In this document: in pieces, positions 11,843 through 23,657 of the stretch
How positions within the stretch are numbered: position 1 is the stretch's first letter
Layout: each line of letters begins with the position of its first letter
Origin: Magnolia sinica
Lineage: Eukaryota; Streptophyta; Magnoliopsida; Magnoliales; Magnoliaceae
Direction of reading: 5' to 3'
NCBI RefSeq assembly: GCF_029962835.1
Contig: NC_080584.1
Span: forward strand, 81,496,862 to 81,560,861
DNA: 64,000 nt
The notes under the pieces: model-generated
The model's database searches: none
The model's input: the letters and a program-made list of their open reading frames with translations, nothing else
Told to the model about the DNA's origin: nothing
Program-made: the position numbers and the translations under genes

Positions 11843-12284
11843 TTACACCTGATGTTCAAGTGATCGGTGGATTCATTGGCTTCCTACGGCTGATTAATCA
11901 GACTGGCGTAGCTCTTTACTGGTACCACCCCTGTATACACTGACATTGAGTGCTAATGATTATTAAGTAATATTTAGGTTAATTAAATAAAATTTAAAAA
12001 AAATAAAAATTGATGGATTTTTGAAAATCCAAAACAGTGAAAATCCATGATGTTACAGCCCCACATGAATATAAAGTTATTTGGGTGGTTATTTATTGCT
12101 TGGATCCACGATTTTTTGGGGTTCCATTTTCACAATGGGACAACCTTGATAGATGGCTTAGATGTCATATAAACACCTTAGTGGGCCCACATGTCATACA
12201 GCTAATTGTACGTGAGCATTTCTCGTCACTCAATATTGCCTGCGTATCAACGACAACGCTCCACCAGCGTATTAAAGGTTCTGT
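11843..12284. other. Intergenic stretch, nothing recognised
   Basis: This is the non-coding spacer before the second copy of the F-box segment. It contains a repeat-like stretch with GGGCCCACATG words. The AT-rich run at 11960-12020 shows no defined ends. Confidence 0.4.
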
Positions 12285-12696
12285 CTCGTTTGTTTGTTTA
12301 TTTTTCATTTTTAACTGCCACTTACATACTTTTTAAGGGCATTTTCTCCCCCGCCCACGCTTTTCCGACTCCATGGCCATGAACTGAGGGTAGCAGCAGG
12401 CCCTTTGATCTCCACAGCGCTATTGAATCAGCTTTTGGTGAGCATTCAATTTCGACAGCTTCTTCTTTTACAAATCAATCTGATTGAGCAGATTTTTGCA
12501 GCGCTGGTTCCTCAAACCCCATCCTTAAATGGACCGAACTAGTTCATTCGACACCGTCTAATTAGAGCAAATCCAGCTGGGATTTCATGCATCTCTCTTT
12601 CTCTAGAAAAGTGTAGGAAAGGTCGGATTCTTTTGGCAGTGGCATTGTGGTAGCGTTAGAGACTTGGGTCGGTCCTACATCGGTAAGAGGAAATAT

Positions 12697-15600
12697 ATGG
12701 AGAATCCTTCTTCTGCATTGAGTAGGCATCAGTTTCAGAGCAAGAAAGCCACGGAGAAAGGCAATGACAGAATCAGTCAACTGCCCGATGCCGTGCTTCA
12801 TTACATCCTTTCCTTGATGCCGATGAAATTCATGGTAAGAACAAGCATTCTCTCAAAGAGATGGAGGAACTTGTGGAAAGACATCTGGGCTTATTCTACT
12901 GCTCTGGACTTTGGTGCCGAATTCGCGACTGGCCAAACCCGGGAAGAATTCGTGTCTACCGTTAACCAGTATCTACAACTCCACCAAGCCAAGGAGATTG
13001 AGGTGTTTCGGCTCTCGCTTATTCCATGCAATCTGTCATATGCCGAGAAATGGGTCAAATTGGCAGGAGCAAAAGGAGCTAAGGAGGTTGATATCCATTT
13101 CCGTCAAAATACATATGATAATGGATACAAATTGGATTGTTTGCCTCATATATTGCCTCGTAAATTGCTAAACTCAACCTTTAGTAGATCGCTTAACTCC
13201 ATCTTTAGTTGTGATTCTATAACCCAATTAAATTTGAGTTGCTGCTATTTACACCGGAGGTTGAATTTCAAAGGTTACCCCTACCTCAAAAAGCTCCAAC
13301 TAAGCACTGTTAGAATTACAAATGCCCTGTTTGAAAGCATGCTTTCAAATTGCCCGCTTCTGGAGGAATTGATTTTAAGGAATTGCCAAGGTCTGACTAG
13401 TGTCAAGGTTTCCACTCCGAATCTGCCACTTAAGAGGTTGACACTTATCGACTGCTGGTATGCCAGTGAGATTGAGATTTTTGCTCCCAACCTCCAGTCA
13501 TTCCATTTCTATGGTAGTTTTATTAGTATGTATTTCAAGAACATTTTGAGTTTGGTGGATGTCCTTCTTAATGGTATGTTTTCGGATTATTGCGTACCTA
13601 AGCATGATTGGATTACTATTCTGCACCATCTTGGACATGTTAAGATTCTGACATTGTGTTATGTCGCGCTTGAGGTATATGTTCATTCCTACTCTTCTAT
13701 GAAATTGTTAACAGTTCTGATTTGAGCCACAAAAACTTCTACAAGCTTTTGTAGGATATTGATCCACATCAGGTGTGCCCCACCTTGTAGACGTCTTGGA
13801 TGAAAATCAGTCTGTTTGACTGTCCGTTGGGTGTCAAATGCATGAAACATTGCACGGTTCAGGAAAACAGAAAAATGCTAATGAAAACTGACCTTAAAAT
13901 TTTAGTCAGGTCATCTACACAGTGGGGCCCACCTGATGTATGTTGTTCAGAGGTGTGCATTAGGTGTGGCGCAACTTTTTACTAATGCGACTTTTATGTG
14001 ACTAAAGTCTTTCTTTTGATCTGCACAGTTTATTGATGCGGCGGAGGAATCAGCAACTGCAAATTTACCTGTTACATTCCACAATTTGCAAGAATTGCAG
14101 CTATTGTTGGAGGGGACCGCATTTTACCCTCTGGCCATCTGCAATAGCTTCTTCAAAAACTGTCCGTGTCCTTGTCTAGAGAAGCTTTTCATTGAAGTAG
14201 GTCTACATGTGCTCCCACTTTAATTTCAGTTCCCATTTAATTTCTTTGAAGATTTTCAGCTGACATCCTAGCCATAAATGAAATGGGTTTTACTTATAGA
14301 TTGACCTGGTGCAAAAATCAGGCCAATCAATTCATCAGGTAGTCCACAAATGTATATTGTCCTTCGTTTTCATACATGTGTGCCTGGTCATCTGCACACT
14401 TGTGGTGTTGGCATAATGGCCATGAATGCCTTCAAGTTGCAATGGTCATGAGTTACAAATGCTCTATGGTAGTGGTCATGAGTCACTTGGGATGTAATTT
14501 TATCCTTTTTAAGGGCTCGTTCGGACCCCTGTGAATTTTTTTAGTGGTAAATGGTTTAAATGATTTGCAGGTGTAAATCATTTACAGCCTATCTGGTTTG
14601 GCTTTGGCCATTGGGGTGGTCTTTTTACAGGTAAATAGTTGTCTATGTTTGGATTGCCTGTAAATTGTTTAGAGGGATTTCATTTGCAGATATAGGTTCA
14701 AAATTATAACTGTTAGGCTGTGATTGATTTGCATGTAAATGAAATCACAGCTTTTCAGAGGGATTTCATTTGCAGCTCAAATCTGTAAATAGTTTACAGG
14801 CAGTGTTGTTAAATGCGATCGCATATGTGCATTGCATATACATCAGAAGATCACATATGCCATGATGGCATATGTGATCGCATACAGGATATGCGTTCGC
14901 ATATACTTTATCATTTTATTATTATTATTACTACGTTTTGCAAAAAAAAAAAAAAAATAATAATAATAAAAAATCCACTTTTGCCTATAAAAAGGCTCTC
15001 AAATCTCTCCATTTGCAACATTGAATCATTCCAAAATCTCTCGTAGTCTCTTTTACTCCTTAATCCTTATAATCCCTCTCTTACATTCCTACTTTCAAGT
15101 TCCAATTTCCAAGTCTAAATCCTAGTTTCTACAAATCCTCTAGAAAGATCAATCAAGAAGAGAAGGCCTCAAAGATCAATCACGGATTCAACATTCAAGA
15201 ATCAAGAATACATTCTACATCTCTTTAACTTGGGGAAGTTTCCATTAATTTCTTCTTCTTCTTCTTCTTTTTATTTTTATTTTTTTTATTTTTATTTTTT
15301 TTCTATTTTTACATTTTTTAATATTTTCCCTTTTTTTTTCAAAAAAAAAAAAAATAGAAAAAAAATATGCGGTCGCATATGCGATTGTGCAATCACATAT
15401 TCGCACAGGCATGTGTGGTTGGTCACAATCGCATATGCGATTTGACAACATTGGTTTACAGGCAATTTTCAGCATCTGAACATTGCTTGTAAATCATCTA
15501 CTTATAATTTGTTTACAGCTAGCCTAACTTACAGGCATTCAAACGATCCCTTATGTGTCATCAAGGGCAAAACAATGATGGTTATAGATTGTTTATGCTA

Positions 15601-16233
15601 TAAAATGGGTCCATGGGAACCCATGGATACCACCCAAAAATAACATGGCAAGGTTCGTGGAGAAACCCAATTTACAATTAGTGATTAGCTGTCCTGCAAC
15701 ATTGATCACCTCTTCATGGCTTCAATTTCATCAAAGCATCATGGAACCCACCTGATGCATGGCCAGGATGTGCTTGTCAGCTTAGCAAATCTCATTTTAA
15801 TTACTATCTTCTCTCCGAGCTACTTATTTGTTCTCTCTTTGTTTTCGATGTGAATTTGAAGCTTTCGCCTTCCGTTGAGCACCCTTCAACATATTACCTG
15901 TATGAGAAACTGCCAGGAGAGGACCCTCTGGAGATTGTGTTTGATCATCTGAAGGTGATAAAAATGACTGGTTTTATTGGGGGTGACCTTGAAATGCAGT
16001 TGGTGAAATATTTTTTAGAGAGGTCTATTGTACTAGAATTGTTGGTTTTGGTAGCTCCTCAAAACGGTGTCTTCAAGATGAAGCGTATTCTTCGCAAGCG
16101 GCTATCGATCTTGGCAAAGGCATCAACATCAAATGCTCGGATATTAATATCTGAATATTCAGACGACGATGGTGCCTTAGTTCCGACACATACCGATGGT
16201 GATGGTTCTTTAGTCCGGACAGATATTTACTAG
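12697..16233 (+). CDS. F-box/LRR/FBD-type protein, copy B (intact)
   Basis: Three exons are predicted: 12697-13674 (326 codons), 14029-14196 (56 codons) and 15862-16233 (123 codons plus stop), about 505 residues in all. Introns are GT-AG and phase 0, and the family's usual length is met. The F-box spans about residues 24-62 (DRISQLPDAVLHYIL, ILSKRWRNLW). Leucine-rich segments follow (LNLSCCYLHRRLNFKGYPYL, NCPLLEELILRNCQGL), then LPVTFHNLQELQLLL in exon 2 and an FBD-like C-terminus in exon 3. By family knowledge it would recruit a substrate to an SCF ubiquitin ligase through SKP1; the substrate cannot be told from sequence. The first ATG downstream of the conserved leader is taken as start; the frame is open 11 codons further upstream but has no ATG there. 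Intron 2 (about 1.67 kb) carries nested transposons, which may affect splicing. Exon borders are inferred, without transcript evidence. Confidence 0.8.
14029..14196 (+). CDS. Exon 2 of F-box copy B
   Basis: After the acceptor ...ATCTGCACAG the exon reads FIDAAEESATANLPVTFHN and continues LQELQLLL to LEKLFIE, then a GTAGGT donor. Phase is 0 at both ends. The codon aligned with the stop in copy A is GCA (Ala) here. Confidence 0.75.
14510..15553. mobile_element. MITE-like element in intron 2 of copy B (outer)
   Basis: Ends are TAAGGGCTCGTTCGG and CAAACGATCCCTTA, an inverted pair with few mismatches. It is the orthologous insertion of 2222-3213 and is non-coding. Confidence 0.55.
14801..15453. 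mobile_element. Nested non-autonomous DNA transposon (copy B)
   Basis: The element starts CAGTGTTGTTAAATGCG and ends CGCATATGCGATTTGACAACATTG, flanked by GTTTACAGG (14792-14800 and 15454-15462). It matches 2503-3113 but is longer in its A-rich and T-rich runs. No transposase frame is present. It resembles a hAT- or Mutator-derived MITE. Confidence 0.65.
15862..16233 (+). CDS. Exon 3 of F-box copy B (FBD-like C-terminus)
   Basis: The exon begins after a TTTGAAG acceptor and encodes GEDPLEIVFDHLKVIKMTGF, LEMQLVKYFLERSIVLELLV and RKRLSILAKAS, ending in an acidic tail and TAG at 16231-16233. The pattern of a conserved hydrophobic core, then LxMQLVKxFLE, fits FBD-like tails of plant F-box/LRR proteins. 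Confidence 0.75.
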   Translation, partial: LSPSVEHPSTYYLYEKLPGEDPLEIVFDHLKVIKMTGFIGGDLEMQLVKYFLERSIVLELLVLVAPQNGVFKMKRILRKRLSILAKASTSNARILISEYSDDDGALVPTHTDGDGSLVRTDIY

Positions 16234-17952
16234 ATGTGGTAGCTTTGGTCATGAAGTATGCTTTCTTTGAGTTTGGAATGCAAGTTGTTGGAGTTTGGTG
16301 ATTCTACATGAATGTTTTGCATTTGTTCGCATCAATATACTTTTTCTGAGCAGGTTCTCAGCTCAGAGAATTTGGGCCCATGGTTTGTAATGTAGACCAT
16401 TGGTCTGTTGCATAATCCTCTGTATGCGCCTTCTCAAAAATTATCCCGCTGCTCCTGTTGAAGGAACTTTTGGCGCATGGCCAACTCACAGCAGGACACA
16501 ACAGAAGAATTATCTGGATTACTAGACAATGGGTCTCCTTATCAGAAATGAAACCTCTTTAATTGTGATCCTGTACTTGGTCTGTTTGTTCATCACCAAT
16601 CAATCTGGGGATCTCTGATCATTGCAGTTTTTGTGATTTGGTCCATTCATGGGTGGCCATTTGATGTATGGTTGCAAGTAGTTCTACATGCCCATGGTGT
16701 AGAATTACATTAATGATAATAAAAAAATCTTGATAATAATGGAATTACTCAACAGATTGACAAAAAGAATTGCAGACTGCATTGTAATTCTTTAATTATA
16801 AATTGAGTGGGGCCCACCAGCTGCTTGGATGATTTTTTTTTTTTCATCTGCTTCCTGATGAGATCATATTGTGAATGGGTTGGATGACATATAAACATCA
16901 TGGTGGGTCCCAGAAGTTTTCAACTGTGAGAATTCCTGTTCCCACCTTTTCTTTCAGTGTGGCCCACTTGAGTTTTAGATCTGTCCAATCTTATGCTAAA
17001 GCTTGAATATGACCTGGGGTAACTGATGAACGGAGTGCATGTCAGAGAGCGATGCTGGTGGGCCTCACCGAGCTTTTTTTAAAGTTCCCATCACTTGATT
17101 TTAAACTGCTTGTGCTGCTGCTTATTCAACAGCCTTTTGCCAGCATTATGCCTCTGTACACACCACAATTCATGTCAATGTGTGTGGAAAAAATAAAAAA
17201 CAACTTGCTCCATACACCTGCTTGTTTCCTGCACTATGGCCCACCTAAAGACCTCCCATTGGTATAAAAGCTCTACAATCTCCCCCTCAACTTTCATTTC
17301 TTAATCCTTCTTCGAGTCGCTCCCCTACTTCCATGCTGCAATTCCACCACCTTAGGCCCAAATCTAAGACAGAAGCAAAAGATCCATTCTCCTCTAATTT
17401 TCCGAGGGAAATTGATGATGGAGAAGGCCAAATACGTTAACTCGAGTGCCATAGAGATGGGGATGGACGAAAAGTTGACAAAGGGATGGACGTGAGTTTG
17501 AGCACCGTCTTATGGGATGATTACGAATCCATGGAGCTTCTCTGGACTCCTCAAAGAGATTCCTTGAATTCACGGGGAGAGAGAGAAAATAAAAATAAAT
17601 TCTAATAAAATATGAAATAAATTGATTGATAATAAAAAAATGAGTTTATAATAACCCTGGGAAGAAGTTTCAGAAACAAACTCCAACTCAACTCTTTAAA
17701 ATCATGACTTATTATATTACTATAAATACTAAACTTACTATTTATAGATGGTCATGATTTCCACTAGACTTCGTTGTTTTTGGCCAAAAATAGTAAGTGT
17801 CCTATTTGGCTTAACTATGTTATTCTCTTAATTTTTCTAAGCACATTTCATGTTGGACACAACTCCTAAAAAATCAATGGATCAAAAGTTATGATCGAAC
17901 TAAAACTTCCTTTAAGAAGTACAAATGGAAATAAAATGGATTTTCAACCGTC
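16234..17952. other. 3' flank of F-box copy B
   Basis: This is the non-coding counterpart of 3888-5842, with several deletions relative to copy A. It contains genomic-repeat-like words (GGTGGGTCCCAGAAG, GTGTGGCCCAC) and no credible ORF. Confidence 0.55.
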
Positions 17953-18186
17953 AATTTGATGGAATCTCGCAAATTCGGCGAGGGTGCCGGGTTGGTTGGC
18001 TAAAGTAGCTTATCCTCCCCAAAATCATATAAAGTACGTCGAATAACTTATTCTGGTTTGCGAGATATGAATGTTTTAAGGTTTCGACTGTCTGGATCAC
18101 TTCTGCCTCTGATCAGGCCTTCTCTGGTCCATCTTGGCCATGAAATTGTCTGCGACCCACTCTACATCAAAAGTTATGCATAATAC

Positions 18187-18480
18187 ACATGAAAATAGGT
18201 ATGTATTTATTTTCAATGGTCTATATGCATTTATGTATGTTGTGAATGTATGCTGTTTTCAATAGTTAGACTAATGGTACATCATATCATATCGGTCTTT
18301 GATCTTCCGATAGGGTATTTACGTGTTTGGATCAGCTGCTTCCTCTCTTTCCGGTTCTATTTGGGATTAATCACTGAATGCAGAAGACAAAGTATGGCAG
18401 ATGGTGATTGAATTAAATTCCATGTTTTAATCATTCACATCTGCCTTGGATTGGTTCACTAATGGTACATCATATCATAT
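18187..18480 (+). repeat. Dispersed repeat (copy 1; partner near 56085-56360)
   Basis: Both copies share CACATGAAAATAGGTAT, AGTTAGACTAATGGTA, runs of CATATCATAT, CGGTCTTTGAT, a TTTACGTG(T/C)TTGGATC word, and GATTGAATTA(A/G)ATTCCATG in the same order. No terminal repeats are apparent. Confidence 0.6.
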
Positions 18481-18541
18481 AGGTTTAATCATTCACATCC
18501 GCCCTGGATTGGTTCACTAATGGTACATCATATCATATAGA
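18426..18541 (+). repeat. 58-bp tandem duplication
   Basis: The two units (18426-18483 and 18484-18541) read TTTAATCATTCACATC(T/C)GCC and continue to CATCATATCATATAG with two or three differences. It lies at the end of the dispersed repeat. Confidence 0.7.
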
Positions 18542-19009
18542 TCTCATTGCTAACTTACATCGGATGCATCTGCACCTTAGTTGTTGCTGGCCCATCTGGT
18601 CATTAATGAAATAGAATTTTTCATCTCTTGTGATCGTCCTCATTCTTTAATGATAATCATGTTAATTAATGGCTAATATCAAATATAAAAATGTAACTTT
18701 CCTTGACACTAGTAATATTACAATCTTAGCAACTTCTCATGTTATCCAAACAGTAGATGAACCTGGCTCAATATAATGAAAGATTTATCACAGTCCGCAT
18801 TTTTTTTTCCCGGTTTACCATAAAGCCCCACTTAAATCTGCATTACAATCAAAGTTAACACATTGCAAGGATTTCATTTTTTAAATCATTAATGGAGTTC
18901 CACTTCATGGGTACATGGAAAATGACCACCCATAAATGGACCACATCACAAACACTACAAATATCATAATGTTGTTGATGTCTTAAATTTGTAAACAATC
19001 AAATTTGTC

Positions 19010-19175
19010 GATGCCATCGGAAAAATACGAAAAATCCATGTTTTGTTACTAAAACGTTTTGGTATTTTACTCGATGCCATTGAAGGTGTTCGATGACTTC
19101 GACAGATCGCCAATGCCATCGAAGTCTAATCGAAAGTGCCATCGAAGTCTCATCGAAAGTGTCATCGAGTGCGCG
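19010..19175. repeat. Short ATCGA-type repeat cluster
   Basis: GATGCCATCGGA, CGATGCCATTGAAG, ATGCCATCGAAGTCTAATCG, TGCCATCGAAGTCTCATCG and TGTCATCGAGTG follow one another. The unit length is irregular (about 25-30 bp at the end). It is not coding. Confidence 0.45.
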
Positions 19176-19221
19176 TAGAATTGCGTAAGTGCGAAATTTG
19201 TTTCCTATTCCAATTGTGATA

Positions 19222-20596
19222 TGTTCACATCCCAAGTATAGGGTTGTGATGTAGTAATAATCTTGGTAAAACCGAGGTTGAATCCATAGAGACTAAACCT
19301 TGTACGTAATCTGAGAGTATTAGAAGTAGAACTAAAAGAAGATGAAATCTAAATCAAGTGAATATGATGGAATAATGGTGAAATATTAATCTAAAACTTG
19401 TAGAATTCAAAGGTGGGAAACTAGGGATTCAAGGATCCACTTGTAGAGATCAGGGAGATCTACACTTGATTCATAAACACAACTGGAATAAGAATCCCAT
19501 CTTCATCCAGATAGAAGATAATACGTTAAAAATCTAAATCTGAGCTTCCTTTGATATAGTTTTCAATAGAAGATAGGTATGAGAATTAGAATTGATTCCA
19601 TCACAAAACCATGCCCATGAGACAAAGCAAACAACAAAATTTAACTAATTCAGAACCAATCTGAGAGATATATGAATGTTAGAAAGGGTTCTAACATCCA
19701 ACCATGCCCAGGAGACGATGGTGAACAACATGGATTCCTAAATTCACAATCCCTATAATGCCAAGAGCATACTCAAATCTATCGCAGATCTATTATAATT
19801 TAAGTCACAACAAACCATTAAAAATTAAGAGTATCTCTTATAATCATCTAAAATCAAAACCAACTCAAACATGAATCAAAGCCTTAGAAAGTATTCCATC
19901 ACATTACAAGCTTTACCTCTTAGTCCTAACTAAGAGGTTTAGCCTGTCATAGACATGCTTACAAAAAACCAGAAAAGCATGAAAGAAAGAAGAAACCAAA
20001 AAAAGGGAGAAGGGAGACTCCTCATTCGCCAGCCACTCTTTCTCTTTCTTTCTTTCTCCTTCTTCAGTCTACCTTCTAGCCCCCACGGCTGCCCTCGATG
20101 GCCTTCCCACGTTCTCCCTCTCCTTAATATAGACAGTAGAGGGTCGGTGCTGGCATGGTGAAGGCGGTGGAAACAATAAAATCCTGCGGAAGTGCTTTTA
20201 CGCAGCAGCAGAAAAAAGCCAAAAATACTTGCGTTTTGAGGAAATTTTAGAACAGCACACAGCCTCTTTTTATAATCCAGTTCCATGGCTAGGGTCGTGG
20301 CCACCCTCTGGATATATTGGACGGTCAGGATCATGGAACTGCATGGTGGGTGGGCCCCACTACTGAAAAACGGACGGACAGCGTTTAGATGCGTCCAGGC
20401 TTCGCAACCGTCTTGCACTGGTTCTTGGTGGGGTCCGCTTCATCTGTCCTTTTCGCAATCCACACTGTCCACAGGATTGTTCTCGAAAAACCAGTCGGGT
20501 ATGGTCTGTTTTGGCTCAGATTTGGTGTGGCCCTCGGGCTCTTCATATCGTCATCTATCTTGCGTTTGAACGGTTGGAATCTGTGTATGTTTTCAT
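19222..20596 (-). mobile_element. Solo LTR of an Athila-like family, left part
   Basis: It begins TGTTCACATCCCAAGTATAG and GGTTGTGATGTAGTAATAA, clearly related to the LTR starting at 43754. It is split at 20596 by the copia element and resumes at 28177. Five bases TGATA precede it (19217-19221) and follow its end (28906-28910), a perfect target duplication. There is no internal region, so it is a solo LTR that arose by LTR-LTR recombination. Orientation is inferred from the complete element. Confidence 0.8.
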
Positions 20597-21931
20597 TGTT
20601 GTAAATTATACAGATTAATATATTTCTGTATAATGTGGAAACCAAAAAATTACAAAATAATCTGAAATCAGGAAGGCTGAAGCACGTCTGAAACGCTGTC
20701 CTTAAAGCATTATTTGCCCCTACTCAAGTTAATTGAGTATGCTGATAGGTTACAGGCAAACCGCTTCTAGGATACGACGAGCCTGGTGTGGGTCTGCGTT
20801 CAGCAAATACGAAGGCTCACCAAATGGAACTCTTATACACTCTATCTGGCAGAATTACAATATAGAAAAAATCCCAAAAGAGAGAAAGAGAAAAAAATTT
20901 TCTTTTGATTTAGACCACTGCACTGGTCAGTTCTTCAGCCACTGGTTCAGATGAACCGTTCTAGACCACACCGTTGGTCTGTTCTTCCAGCAAAGGTTTA
21001 ACCCTTGCTGTCTTGCTGGAACCTCTGGAGTAATGGAGAGAAGTAGTGAGCTGTCTCTCAATTCGTATAGATCTGCTAGAGTGGGTTGAGAGATGGTTTG
21101 GAAACCCATCCAGACCCTCCTTTTATAGGCTATGATGGCTGGGGTTTATGGTCCAGGAAATTTAATCCCATGACCGTTTTCTAGCTGTTAGAGAAAACTA
21201 GCCATTTTATAGCCATTTTCTGACTGTTGTGCATGGGCCATTAAGCTGTTGCATGCTGACTGTTGTGAGACAGTAGCTAGCCTTTTTCTAGCTGTTGGGC
21301 TAGCCATGTAGCAGTTACAGTTGGACCCTGCACTAACTGCATAGCTGTTACAGATCTGCTGCAACAACTCTATTTTCCAGCCCTCTATATATTCTGGAGG
21401 AGTCATTCAGTCCTCTAGTCTCCCCTTCATCCAGCCATCCGCCTTAGTCACTTAGTCGCACCGCGACTCGCACACGTCTCGCTCCAGTTCGCTCAAGGTT
21501 GCGAAGGAGCGACCCTCTGCGACACGATGCAGACGTGCGAAGTGCAAAGTGTGCCACTAGCGCCTCTACAACCACACTGCCTCACATGCCCACGCCCTCG
21601 CACCGAGCCCATGCCCGTACCCAAGACCGAGTCTGAATTTGAGTCTGAGTTTGAGTCTGAGTTCGGCCCAAGCCCGAGCCCATGCCCGAGCTCGAGTGCG
21701 AGCGCACGCGCGGGTGTTCCAGTGTGTAAGGTCCATATTCCTTGGAGTAGGTGAGTAAATATTATAATACTCCACTGTTTTCATTTAAATCATTTTTTCT
21801 TCTCTTCCCTTTCCCATGTGGGACTATTCCTAAAAACCCACAAAACAGTGTTTTTCAAAACTACTTTTTATATATCATATATTATTTTTATTTTTAAAAT
21901 ATATTTTATTAAAATCAATATTTTTGCAACA
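20597..21931 (-). repeat. 3' LTR of the copia element
   Basis: On the plus strand it starts TGTTGTAAATT and ends GCAACA. A TATATA box lies near 21385-21392, for minus-strand transcription. Positions 21600-21715 are a GC-rich patch of CCCGAG/GAGTCTGA hexamer-like repeats that differs in length and content from the other LTR. Confidence 0.88.
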
Positions 21932-21948
21932 ATCCCCCACTTGATTTT
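21932..21948 (-). other. Polypurine tract of the copia element
   Basis: The minus strand reads AAAATCAAGTGGGGGAT immediately before the 3' LTR, a classical plus-strand priming site for reverse transcription. Confidence 0.85.
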
Positions 21949-22478
21949 GTATAACATATATTTTCTCGGTTAAACAATTCTACTAGAATTATTAGCTTAT
22001 ATGTATAAAGAAAGATATCTTTCGATTTTAATATTTCCTTAGTGTAAGTATCTCAAAACTCTGTCGAAATGACTGGTAGCCGTAGCGTTAAATCAGTTAT
22101 TTCTAGATAACAGAGTCGGAGAAACCACACACACATTCGCTATGTGTTTGTTAGAGTTCTCACAATTTTGCTTAGCACAATTAATGGCCATGTACTTGTC
22201 TTAATTCGTGAACGATCCCGAAAGAAAACTCTTAACTCTCGTGAGAGACAGCACCATCTCTACGTTCATATATGTAAAATCTTTCCAGTATCTCCGTTAC
22301 TATGAGACACTTGTCTTTATAGACTGGATTTCATTAAAAGTTCTAAGACTCAACCCTCTTTTGTAACGCTCAACACTTATCTATTATAGATGAGGTTATA
22401 TAATTTAGTGCTGAAAACTTTCCACACATCAGTGACTTGTTCTTACCCATTAAACCAAAAATTAGAGATTATCTAACT

Positions 22479-22911
22479 TTAGGTTGGGTTACCATCACTG
22501 GTGAAACTTTGGTTGAAGAGTTTCAACTCCATCCCTCTAGATATAGCCTTTACAGGCTCTCTCGGTAGAGGTTTAGTGAAAGGATCTGCCAAGTTATTGC
22601 TTGATTTCACATAAGAAATAGCAATGATTCTATCTCGAAGCAATTGTCTGACATAATCATGTCGAAGACTGATATGTCTAGACTTGCCATTATATGTGCT
22701 GCTATAGGCTCTAGCTAATGTGGCTTCACTATCACAATGTAGTGACACAGCTGATATCGACTTTACACAGAAAGAAATTTCTAATAGAAGATCCCTTAGC
22801 CACTCAGCCTCTTTGCCTGTTGCAGCCAGGGCTATAAATTAAGACTCCATAGTTGAATGCGTTATGTAAGTCTGTTTCTTGGATCCACAAGATACAGCTA
22901 CACCTCCTACG
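22479..22911 (-). pseudogene. copia RNase H region
   Basis: The minus frame contains THSTMES, a TAA stop at 22839-22841, ALAATGKEAEWLRDLL, then SLHCDSEATLARA, GKSRHISLRHDYVRQLL and NNLADPFTKPL near the C-terminus. These are the RNase H landmarks of Ty1/copia polyproteins, including the DPFTK motif. The nonsense codon splits the domain. Confidence 0.85.
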
Positions 22912-22919
22912 GTGAATAC

Positions 22920-23600
22920 CTACCCTGTAGTAGACTTGTTGTCCCCTGTATTCGATATCCAGCTCGCATCGGTATATCCTTCCAATACGGCAGGAAACTC
23001 TGAATAAAATATTCCTAAGTCTTTGGTTTCTTTTAAGTAACCACGGACTCTACTGATTGCATTCCAGTGTTTAGTACTGGGGTTACTAGTAAACCTACCA
23101 AGTTTACTCACAGCATATGCGATATCAGGTCTAGTACATTGCATAGTATATATAAGACTCCCTATAGCACTCGCATATTCTAATTGTGTAACTGTTCTTC
23201 TAGTATTTTCTTTTATCTTGATACTTGGATCAAATGGGATTTTTGCTTCTTTTATATTTAGATGGTTAAAATTGTTTAGTATCTTCTCAATATAATGAGA
23301 TTGACACAAAGCATAACCCCCATAATATTTTTTAACTTTGATACCTAGGATTGTATCAACTTGTCCAAGATCCTTCATTTTAAGTACGGAAGTTAGAAAC
23401 CTCTTTGTTTCAGTCACACCTTCCATTTTATTACTTATTATTAACATGTCATCAATATACAGATAAATAATAACGATATAACTACCATCTACTTTAGAAT
23501 ATATACATTTGTCAGCTATATTATGTATGAAACCATGAGATAGTATTTTAGAATCAAACTTCTCATACCACTGTTTTGGTGCTTGTTTTAATCCATACAA
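22920..23600 (-). pseudogene. copia reverse transcriptase, C-terminal half
   Basis: The open stretch of about 226 codons carries the catalytic YIDDM box (residues 48-52 of this frame), [15 protein letters not shown] upstream and [19 protein letters not shown] downstream. In the same frame a TAA at 23658-23660 separates it from the N-terminal half. It would copy element RNA into cDNA in virus-like particles if intact. Confidence 0.88.
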
Positions 23601-23657
23601 AGATTTGACTAATCTACATACTTTATTTTCATTTCCTAGTAGAATGAAACTTTCAGG

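Larger units (their letters stand above)
12285..17952. repeat. Segmental duplication, copy B (contains F-box gene B)
   Basis: This is the partner of 1-5842, in direct orientation with an offset of about 12.28 kb. It shares the leader, all exons, introns with nested elements and 3' flank. Shared TE insertions at identical intronic sites show that the transposons predate the duplication. Confidence 0.85.
17953..19216. other. Intergenic stretch with dispersed and short tandem repeats
   Basis: There is no credible coding frame. The segment 18187-18480 is related to 56085-56360, and 18426-18541 is a 58-bp tandem pair. Positions 19010-19175 repeat ATCGAAGTC / ATCGAAAGTG / GATGCCATCG words. Confidence 0.5.

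Noticed and set aside
15230..15475. Phe-rich plus frame and Lys/Ile-rich minus frame
   Set aside because: Translation of T-rich and A-rich runs inside the nested intronic transposon.
21527..21784. Glu/Ser/Pro-rich frames in the copia LTR
   Set aside because: They follow the hexamer slippage patch and are not preserved in the other LTR.
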